A stretch of DNA of 64,000 nt from Algoriphagus resistens (lineage in GTDB: Bacteria > Bacteroidota > Bacteroidia > Cytophagales > Cyclobacteriaceae), in assembly GCF_001442615.1 (NCBI RefSeq), contig NZ_LMXN01000007.1:62001-126000 (forward strand). Direction: 5' to 3'. Under the pieces are notes generated by a model, which was given only the letters and a program-made list of their open reading frames with translations, did no database searches and was not told the DNA's origin. Both the position numbers and the translations under genes were made by a program. This document shows positions 57,533 through 64,000 of the stretch, piece after piece (position 1 is the stretch's first letter; each line of letters opens with the position of its first letter).

Positions 57533-58632
57533 CTACTTAGCATCGGTAGATACTACTCCCACCATACTATCCGCTGTTCCATAATAAAGTAGCCAGTTGC
57601 CTTGGAAGTACACCAAGCCTTCCAGAAAGGTGGTTCCCTCAGGGTATTGTCCTGATTTTTCGAACGGCAAGGTAGGTTGGATAAAGGGTGTTTCTGTCCT
57701 ATCAATCAACTTCCAGGGCTCCGTAGCAGAAAAGAGAGCCTGTCCGCCTGTATAAACCCGGTTCCCCAGGTTTTTCACCCCTACCTGTTGAGAGTTGCCT
57801 GCATTGTAGAGCACTACAATTCCATCTTTGGTCAGTACGGGAGGAGGGCCTGCCTCCACCAGCCAAGAATCAAAATATCCTGGACGTGGACTAAGCACGG
57901 GAACCCGGTTTCCTTCATGGTTTTCTACCGGCTGCCAATGGATCAAATCCTCCGAAGTAGCCAACCAAATATGTGGAACCCCATAATACATCCAATATTT
58001 TCCATCTATTTTAGTGGCTGTAAGCTTTCCGTCTTTCAGTTCAGTGACGATTGCACCGGATTTGGATTCCGAATTGTGGTATTTCCCATCCTTCCAATCT
58101 TTGAAAATCGGCCCATGTTTTTCCCAGTTTCGAAGATCTGTAGAAGTGGCCACAGCCAGTCTTGGCACATCCCGGTTCCACTGCGTGTAGGTCAAGACAT
58201 ACAGCCCCTCGGTGGTCTCGATTATCCGGGGATCTTCAGTCCCACCTGTCCATTCAAATTTCTTTTGATTGTCCTCTTTCGGATAAAATATCGGCTCATG
58301 CTCCCTCTCAAAAGCAAAGCCGTCTGATGATGTGGCCAAACCTATTCTTGGGTATGCCCACCGATTTCTTTTTCCCCCAGTTTTTCTTCCGCCCGGTAGA
58401 GTATAAATACGATTCCGTCCCGGACGATAGCAGCAGGATTAAAGGTAGCCATAGATTCCCAAGCTACCCTTTTACCAGTCATTGGATCTACAAAACTGGT
58501 CTTAGACTGCGGAGATATAATAGGCATGGCTCCTTCAGATCTATGAAAAGGCCCCAGCATCCAGGGTTTTTCCTGGGCTTGCAGAGACGTAAAAGAAAAT
58601 AAAAGCAGGATGAATGAAATCGATTTCTTCAT
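57533..58632 (-). pseudogene. secreted GH130-like glycoside phosphorylase/hydrolase, interrupted by a one-base frameshift
   Basis: Two frames, 58632-58342 and 58339-57533, read as one protein of about 366 residues if one base is added. The first part has a signal peptide (SFTSLQAQ) and family segments MATFNPAAIVRDG and FILYRAEE. It then runs into a stop after EIGGHTQE. In the other frame the protein resumes with PRIGLATSSDGFAFE, followed by GGTEDPRIIE, the Asp-Pro-Arg motif typical of GH130, and SWLVEAGPPPV. The expected GGHTPRIGLA would need ACCCC where ACCC is found (GGG on the plus strand at 58350-58352). GH130 acts on beta-mannosides. This is either a sequencing or assembly slip at a C run, or a recent inactivation. 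Confidence 0.88.
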
Positions 58633-58681
58633 TTGGGTTGGGTTTATTACGTTCAAGGTAAACCCAAGAAGCACAAAAAAC

Positions 58682-58689
58682 TATCTTTG
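58682..58689 (+). promoter_or_regulatory. -7 element for the GAF gene
   Basis: TATCTTTG matches the Bacteroidota -7 consensus TAnnTTTG exactly and lies 46 bp before the ATG of the GAF gene. No clear TTTG is seen at the -33 position. Confidence 0.55.
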
Positions 58690-58735
58690 GAAATCGAAAC
58701 CTGATCGATAAATACATTTTAACTAGCCAATATCC

Positions 58736-59206
58736 ATGAACAATACAGACTCCATCATCACTTCCATCAGAAAAACATCAGGAGAGCCCAATTGGCAAGA
58801 ATTGCTGGAAACTATTATTTCATCCTTTGATTGCACTACAGGAACGATCCACACACTAGACCGTACCACCAATCTATTAGTACTCAAATCCCAAAAAGGA
58901 ATCCCCGACTTCCTATTGCCAAAAATGTCCTCCATTCCTATCGGTAAGGGAATGGCAGGAATCGCCGCCGAACGGAAGGCTCCTGTGGAAATGTGCAATT
59001 TGCAGACCGATGATTCCGGGGTAGCACGTCCAGCAGCAAAAGAAACCAAAGTGGAAGGATCCATAGCTGTTCCGATGATGCTGGAAGGGGAATTGTACGG
59101 AACCTTGGGCATCGCAAAGTCTGAACCTTATGATTTCACCCAGGCAGAAAGTGCTGCTTTGTTAGCCATAGGGGAGGAAATTGCCAGAAATATTAAAAAC
59201 ATATGA
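58736..59206 (+). CDS. GAF domain protein
   Basis: 156 residues, cytoplasmic, essentially one GAF domain (SFDCTTGTIHTLDRTTNLLV, IPIGKGMAGIAAERKAPVEM, EGSIAVPMMLEGELYGTLGI). The cysteines used by free-methionine-sulfoxide reductases are not in their usual places, so a sensor or ligand-binding role is more likely. It is divergent from the GH130-like gene. Confidence 0.9.
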   Translation: MNNTDSIITSIRKTSGEPNWQELLETIISSFDCTTGTIHTLDRTTNLLVLKSQKGIPDFLLPKMSSIPIGKGMAGIAAERKAPVEMCNLQTDDSGVARPAAKETKVEGSIAVPMMLEGELYGTLGIAKSEPYDFTQAESAALLAIGEEIARNIKNI

Positions 59207-59318
59207 ATTCGACCCTGACTAAGGCCAGACAGGTATTATTCAATAGTCATCCAGTGAATGATTTGTAGCATTCGAGATTCAGGACACGTTATGACCATTA
59301 AAGATTAAATCATAAAGG

Positions 59319-59663
59319 ATGAAAACAAGAATCACTCTTTTGCTTTTACTTTTCTGGGCTGTCTCGTGCGAAAAAGAGGATATGATTGACAAGGGATTTA
59401 AAATTGTGGTGGAAAACAATTCTGATATTTCCTGCGGGCTTCCTGTAATCAGGTTTCTTAATAAAGAAGCCGAAGTAAAAGCGCTTACGGACTTAAAGAC
59501 ATTAACCTATAATGCATACCACCTCGACAACTCCTTGAATGCTGTTGGGAATACATTAATCGTTGAATTCACCCAAGTTATGGAAGAAGATTTACGCGCT
59601 TGCCTGGCCATTGGAATTAGTTACCCAGGAATATCTATCATTAATGCCAGACTCACAGATTGA
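59319..59663 (+). CDS. small lipoprotein of unknown function
   Basis: 114 residues. A lipobox (FWAVSC, Cys17) is clear, followed by EKEDMIDKGFKIVVENNSD. The mature part has two further cysteines (in ISCGLPVI and RACLAIG) that could form a disulfide. I do not recognise the family. It is followed by a nested palindrome (59668-59754) shared with the convergent efflux operon. Confidence 0.75.
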   Translation: MKTRITLLLLLFWAVSCEKEDMIDKGFKIVVENNSDISCGLPVIRFLNKEAEVKALTDLKTLTYNAYHLDNSLNAVGNTLIVEFTQVMEEDLRACLAIGISYPGISIINARLTD

Positions 59664-59667
59664 CACC

Positions 59668-59754
59668 CTGCTGCCACTCCGTTTCTCATGCCGCCACGGC
59701 CATCGTTCGTGCTCCACGAACGGCTCTTTGCGGTTAATACCTCTAAGGCAGCAG
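59668..59754. terminator. nested palindrome between convergent genes
   Basis: The inner hairpin is cgttcgtg (59704-59711) / cacgaacg (59715-59722) with a ctc loop. It is flanked by ccgc/gcgg and by an outer ctgctgcc (59668-59675) / ggcagcag (59747-59754) pair. The right end reaches 12 bp into the adaptor gene. It could act as a two-way terminator between the lipoprotein and efflux genes. Confidence 0.6.
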
Positions 59755-60903
59755 ATTAAAGCCTCCCTGGGTTAAAATCACCGTAGTTTCATCCAAGGCT
59801 TCATTTGGCAAAAGTTCTATCATCCCATCACTTTCCAGGCCTGTATTCACTGCCACCTTCTCCAGCTTATATCCGGAATCTGACTTTTCACGCTGTACCA
59901 GCACATAGCTTTCCCCTTCAGACACAATCACTGAAGTCACTGGAACAACCCATGTTTCTTTTGGGTCTTGGACAATTTTTGCTTCCAAAAACATTCCCGG
60001 AACAAGCATTTCCCCCTCTTTTTCATCTGGGAGATGCGCGTGTATGTTGATCTGTCGCTCAGCATTAATCGACTGACCTACTACAAACACTTCGGCCTCG
60101 AAAGTTCGTCCAGGCAGATCAGGAATGGAAACCTGCACTCTTTGTCCCTTATGGATATTGGCAGCATCTTTCTCGAAAATCACCAACTCTATATGCAAAT
60201 GCTCTTTACTAATAATAGTCATTGCCTTCCCACCAACTGACAGAAACGAACCCTGTACCAGATGAATCCCATCTACAAAACCCGCAATGGGTGACAGTAC
60301 CGGGACTTTGGAACGGATATTCTCCGGCCTCAGCTCATCTGCGTTGATATTGATCAGTGCCAACTGACGCTTCAAACTTTCAGTTCTGGCTTTTGCACCC
60401 TGATAATCAGCTTCCGCCTTTAAGTAATTTTTCTGCGAGGCAATCTTCTCGCCAAATAGTGTTTTCTGTCGCTCATATTCTGCTTCCAAATAACCCAATT
60501 GACTATTCGTCTCCAAAAAATCCTGCTGCAACTGGATGAAATCGGGGTTTTCCAGATAGAAAAGCACCTCCCCTTTCCGAACAGGCTCTCCCTCCAGTTT
60601 ATTTAACCCACTGACATATCCTCCAAAAAAAGCTGAAATCTCTTGGATTCCTTCCACAGGAACTTTCACCATCCCCTGCACTGACAATCCTTCAGAGAAA
60701 TCCTCCAGTTTTGGACTTCCCCATTTCATCTTCATCGTCTCAAATTGCTCCTGAGAAACCCTAATAAAAGGTCCCGACGATGTACCTGTCTCCACTTCTA
60801 CGCCTTCAGTTTCGGAGGTCTCTGAACCGCTGCATTGAAAAAACAAGAGGCTACCTGCTAAAAGAGAGACGTTTAGGATTGATTTTATAGGAATATTCTT
60901 CAT
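59743..60903 (-). CDS. RND efflux periplasmic adaptor (CusB/CzcB-like membrane fusion protein)
   Basis: 386 residues. Lipoprotein signal ending LLFFQC (Cys24). The barrel-sandwich halves (ISAFFGGYVSGLNKLEGEPV and RSKVPVLSPIAGFVDGIHLV) enclose a coiled-coil hairpin (about 120-190, QQDFLETNSQLGYLEAEYER), followed by beta-barrel and membrane-proximal domains. It links the inner-membrane pump to the outer-membrane channel. Its ATG overlaps the pump stop by 1 nt (TGATG). No metal-binding His/Met-rich tail is seen, so the metal specificity is unclear. Confidence 0.92.
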   Translation of the reverse strand: MKNIPIKSILNVSLLAGSLLFFQCSGSETSETEGVEVETGTSSGPFIRVSQEQFETMKMKWGSPKLEDFSEGLSVQGMVKVPVEGIQEISAFFGGYVSGLNKLEGEPVRKGEVLFYLENPDFIQLQQDFLETNSQLGYLEAEYERQKTLFGEKIASQKNYLKAEADYQGAKARTESLKRQLALININADELRPENIRSKVPVLSPIAGFVDGIHLVQGSFLSVGGKAMTIISKEHLHIELVIFEKDAANIHKGQRVQVSIPDLPGRTFEAEVFVVGQSINAERQINIHAHLPDEKEGEMLVPGMFLEAKIVQDPKETWVVPVTSVIVSEGESYVLVQREKSDSGYKLEKVAVNTGLESDGMIELLPNEALDETTVILTQGGFNLLP

Positions 60904-63900
60904 CAGTTCAGAAGGTAGTTGATGTCCAAAATAGTTTGTTGATAGGCAAATTTGCTTTGCAGGTATTGAAGCGTAATCATTCGGGAATTCTCCATCAGCT
61001 GCACGTACTGGAGAAAATCAATTTCTCCTTCCTGGTAGGAGCGTTGGGCATGTTCCAGGATTTGAACTGAAAGCGTTTTGCCTTCGGTTTCATAGTAGTT
61101 TATGACACGCATATTCTGATCCAACTGCCGGTGTAACTGCTGTGCCCTACTTTCCAGTTGATTTCTATACTGCTCCGCTTCAAGCTGGATTTTTTGCTGC
61201 TGGTACTCACTGGTTTTGACTTGGGATTTTTGCGCTCCGAAAAAAAGAGGAACAGCAATCCCCGCCTGAAATCCCGGGTAAACTTTGGAATTTGCACCCG
61301 GGTTTGTCCCCCGGAACACTTCTACGTTGATATCAGGAAGTAACTTCCGCCTTTCGGCCTGAATCTGATATGCTGACTGACTGACAGCACTTTGATAATA
61401 TTCCACTCCGGGATGTACTGACCAGTCTTCGGATAGAGAAGAGTCCAATAAAACATCTTCTTTCGCCAGTACCAGCTCCCCTTCCCAGTTCAGCAATAAT
61501 TTCAACTGATCCAAAGCCATCAGGTAATTTTCATTGGCCTCACTACGCTTAAGGTTGATTTCCTGCCGCTTGCCTTCGGCAGTGAGTTTTTCCAGGTAAT
61601 TGCTTTCACCCGTTTCAAACTTTCGGGTAGCTGCACGGGTGAATTCAGTATAAAGCGAATCAAGATATTCATAGTTTTCTATCAATTCTTGCCAATATTT
61701 TACCGTAATAAAGCTTTTGCTGATCTGTCCTTTAAGCTCTCTCTTTTTTAGTTCAAATTGCTTGAGTTGCATTTCTGCTCCAGATTCCAATGCATTTTTC
61801 TGCGCTCCATAAAGTGTAGGAAAAGCAAAATTTTGACTCAATCCCCACTTTCTATTATAGATCCCGTTTTCGGCGATGTCATTTTTGTCCTCGGCATAGT
61901 AGACAGTTGTTTTATCCAGGTTCCAACCCAGTCCGATTTTGGCCTTTGCCATCTCCAGGGACTTGTCTGCTGCCTGAATACCGAGATTTTTCTCCAAGCC
62001 TCTCTCTACGGCTTGCTCTAAGGTAAAAGGAGTCTCCTGAGCTTTCGCAGTAAAAGAAACCATCGCAATCAACGCCAGGGAAGCCAGCACTTTTTTGGGA
62101 GATGAAGACGGTCCTGATTTGGTTTTAAACAGAACGTAGAGCACAGGAAGAACAATCAATGTCAGAAATGTCGCGGAAATCAACCCTCCTACCACCACAG
62201 TGGCAAGTGGCCGCTGCACTTCAGCCCCTGCGGAATTGGATATTGCCATTGGCAAAAAACCCAGAGCAGCAGCGGATGCAGTAAGCAATACCGGCCTCAG
62301 GCGTTCCTTTGCGCCTTTTATTACCAAGTCTTTGATATTGATATAATGCGATTCCATGGATTTGAAATGTTCTATTAATACAATCCCATTCAGCACGGCT
62401 ATGCCAAAAAGTGCGATGAATCCCACGCCGGCAGAAATACTGAATGGCATACCCCTGATCCATAGCAAGACTATTCCTCCTATGGCCGAAAGCGGGATTG
62501 CCGAATAGATCATCAATGCGTCTTTGGATGAGGAAAATGCGAAATAAAGGAGCACGAAAATCAAAAATAAAGCTATTGGAACTGCTATCATCAGCCTGCT
62601 TCTGGCCTTTTGGAGATTTTCAAACTGCCCTCCATAATCCACTCTATAGCCCTCAGGAAGATCAATCTGGCTGGAAATAATCCCCTGAATATCATCTACC
62701 ACAGACTGCAAGTCACGGTTTCTCACATTGACTCCTATTACAACTCTTCGATTGGTGTTATCCCTGGATATCTTAGCAGGCCCTTTGGTGTAGCTGATTG
62801 TAGCCAATTCAGAAAGTGGAACCGAGCCTCCATTTGGAAGCTGGATAGAAGCCTGCTCCAGATGTCGGATATCCTTTCGGAAAGGCTCTGCAAATCTCAC
62901 GACTAAGTCAAATTGCTTCTCGCCTTCGAAAACAGTTCCGGCGGTCATCCCGGCAAAGCCCATGGTCACGACCTCATTCAGATCAGAAATATTCAAACCG
63001 AACTTGGCAATTTTCCCCCGGTTATATTCAATTTTCATCTGTGGAAGACCATCTACCTTTTCCAAAATAATATCCGCAGCACCTTCTACTCCTTGGATAG
63101 CAACTTGGATTTCCTCAGCCGTCTTCAGCAGCACATCCAAATCCTCACCGAACACCTTAATTGCCAAATCGGCACGTACACCGGTAATGAGTTCATTGAA
63201 GCGCATTTCTATTGGCTGAGTAAATTCATACTCCATCCCGGGAATGACTTCCAGTGCTTCTTTGAATTTTTCCGCAAGCTCATCTTTGGTCTCTACCGTG
63301 GTCCATTCCGAACGGGGTTTTAGCGTCACGATCACATCGCTCTCCTCCATAGACATAGGATCTGTGGGGATCTCGGCAGCTCCGATACGAGTCACTACCT
63401 GATTCACTTCAGGAAATTCCTTGAGGATTTTCTCAATCTCAGTGATTGTTTCCACAGTATTGGTAAGTGTAGTACCGGTTTTCAAAAATGGTTGGATAAC
63501 AAAATCACCCTCATCCAGCGTGGGCACAAACTCAGACCCCATAGAAGTGAAAAGAAAAATTGTACCAACCAACAATCCAAAAGCTGAGATCAGCACTGCT
63601 TTACTATGATCCAAAACCCAGGTAATAGCCGGGTCGTAAATTTTGTTCAGCCCATTGATTATCCGTGTAGAAATATTTTTTGGGCCTGGAGGTGTTGTCT
63701 TTAGGAAAAGCGCTGAGACTACGGGCACGTAGGTCAGCCCAAGGATCATAGCACCGATCAAGGCAAATGAAAATACTTCAGCCATTGGACGAAACATCTT
63801 GCCTTCTACCCCTGTAAGCGATAAAATCGGGATAAATACAAGGATGATAATGATCTGTCCAAAAATCGCAGAATGCATCATTTTGGAGGCTCCTGTAAAG

Positions 63901-64000
63901 GAAATTTCATCTTTCTTCACTTGTCTTTGTGCTTTGGACAATCCCGCCAACTGATGATCGGCTCTCGTAAACTGGAAAGCAATAAATTCCACAATAATCA
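60903..64000 (-). CDS. CusA/CzcA-type RND efflux pump fused to a TolC-like outer-membrane factor (N-terminus outside window)
   Basis: The frame is open across the right edge, 1032 codons in the window. The first part (64000 to about 62100) is the RND pump: IVEFIAF, IIIILVFIPILSLTGVEGKM, MGSEFVPTLDEGDFVIQPF, RIGAAEIPTDPMSMEESDVI, PARKDI-type porter segments and the last membrane helices ending VLPVLYVLFKTKSG. After a short basic linker (SSSPKK) comes VLASLALIAMVSFTAKAQ, which looks like a complete signal peptide with an AKA cleavage site at 62040-62048. Then follow 378 residues of OEP/TolC-like coiled coil (TLEQAVERGLEKNLGIQAAD ... QQTILDINYLLN). CusA-CusC fusions occur in Bacteroidota. The internal signal suggests that signal peptidase could release the channel part. 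Confidence 0.92.
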   Translation of the reverse strand, partial: IIVEFIAFQFTRADHQLAGLSKAQRQVKKDEISFTGASKMMHSAIFGQIIIILVFIPILSLTGVEGKMFRPMAEVFSFALIGAMILGLTYVPVVSALFLKTTPPGPKNISTRIINGLNKIYDPAITWVLDHSKAVLISAFGLLVGTIFLFTSMGSEFVPTLDEGDFVIQPFLKTGTTLTNTVETITEIEKILKEFPEVNQVVTRIGAAEIPTDPMSMEESDVIVTLKPRSEWTTVETKDELAEKFKEALEVIPGMEYEFTQPIEMRFNELITGVRADLAIKVFGEDLDVLLKTAEEIQVAIQGVEGAADIILEKVDGLPQMKIEYNRGKIAKFGLNISDLNEVVTMGFAGMTAGTVFEGEKQFDLVVRFAEPFRKDIRHLEQASIQLPNGGSVPLSELATISYTKGPAKISRDNTNRRVVIGVNVRNRDLQSVVDDIQGIISSQIDLPEGYRVDYGGQFENLQKARSRLMIAVPIALFLIFVLLYFAFSSSKDALMIYSAIPLSAIGGIVLLWIRGMPFSISAGVGFIALFGIAVLNGIVLIEHFKSMESHYINIKDLVIKGAKERLRPVLLTASAAALGFLPMAISNSAGAEVQRPLATVVVGGLISATFLTLIVLPVLYVLFKTKSGPSSSPKKVLASLALIAMVSFTAKAQETPFTLEQAVERGLEKNLGIQAADKSLEMAKAKIGLGWNLDKTTVYYAEDKNDIAENGIYNRKWGLSQNFAFPTLYGAQKNALESGAEMQLKQFELKKRELKGQISKSFITVKYWQELIENYEYLDSLYTEFTRAATRKFETGESNYLEKLTAEGKRQEINLKRSEANENYLMALDQLKLLLNWEGELVLAKEDVLLDSSLSEDWSVHPGVEYYQSAVSQSAYQIQAERRKLLPDINVEVFRGTNPGANSKVYPGFQAGIAVPLFFGAQKSQVKTSEYQQQKIQLEAEQYRNQLESRAQQLHRQLDQNMRVINYYETEGKTLSVQILEHAQRSYQEGEIDFLQYVQLMENSRMITLQYLQSKFAYQQTILDINYLLN

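Noticed and set aside
57677..58327. 216-codon open frame on the plus strand opposite the GH130-like gene
   Set aside because: Its translation is low-complexity and Cys/Pro-rich with no family features, while the opposite strand has clear GH130 motifs. It is a shadow of that gene.
58339..58352. Programmed ribosomal frameshifting in the GH130-like gene
   Set aside because: The site lacks a slippery heptamer such as A AAA AAG and no stimulatory structure is evident. An indel is the simpler reading.

Overview
The window looks like chromosomal DNA of a Bacteroidota bacterium, most likely a Cytophagales/Cyclobacteriaceae relative such as Algoriphagus. This rests on the gene content: two SusC/SusD pairs, a TonB receptor with an STN domain, PVC-type CxxCH lipoproteins, DUF1080, DUF1593, six-bladed propeller lipoproteins and a CusA-type pump fused to its outer-membrane factor. 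It also rests on AT-rich leaders without clear Shine-Dalgarno sites. The genus is inference. I see no tRNA, rRNA, CRISPR array, integrase or transposase.

Region 1 (1-3511): a TonB-dependent receptor cut by the window edge, a start-stop-overlapping secreted protein of unknown function, and a divergent Tat-exported sugar isomerase/epimerase-like TIM barrel.

Region 2 (3602-26812): a large carbohydrate-uptake locus built around two divergent susC-susD pairs. The leftward arm continues with a propeller-cytochrome c lipoprotein, a DUF1080 lipoprotein (3-keto-disaccharide hydrolase family), a DUF4432 aldose-epimerase-like protein, a cupin, a TIM-barrel protein and a Gfo/Idh/MocA oxidoreductase. The rightward arm carries a second, SGNH-containing propeller-cytochrome c lipoprotein and an FG-GAP propeller. 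There is no classical glycoside hydrolase. The set fits oxidation of a sugar (for example at C3), cleavage of the keto-sugar, and intracellular reduction or isomerisation. The 399-bp region between the two susC genes holds three copies of an 18-bp double-CAGGA site. One copy sits at exactly the same distance from a -7-like box for each susC, which suggests that one activator drives both arms. Both susD genes end in strong hairpins.

Region 3 (26936-34209): a HopJ-family small protein, then a leftward SpoIIM / multi-TM protein / DUF4129 / DUF4350 / MoxR / DUF58 operon with a divergent RDD gene. This is a widespread but poorly understood membrane-associated MoxR-vWA system.

Region 4 (34371-44099): a DUF1593 lipoprotein, a 1615-residue protein joining a DnaQ-like exonuclease domain, a RecQ helicase and a compact UvrD helicase, and three secreted esterases (SASA, SGNH, CE15-like glucuronoyl esterase).

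Region 5 (44191-52321): small leftward accessory genes: two DUF1801-type proteins, a serine hydrolase, an amidohydrolase, DoxX, a HAD phosphatase, two GNAT acetyltransferases, a VOC protein, an AraC regulator, an SDR and a small membrane protein.

Region 6 (52508-64000): an MFS transporter, a lipase, two propeller proteins, a GH130-like gene broken by a one-base frameshift, a GAF protein, a small lipoprotein, and a CusB-like adaptor with a CusA-OMF fusion that runs off the window. The fusion keeps an internal signal-peptide-like segment, so it may be made as a polyprotein.
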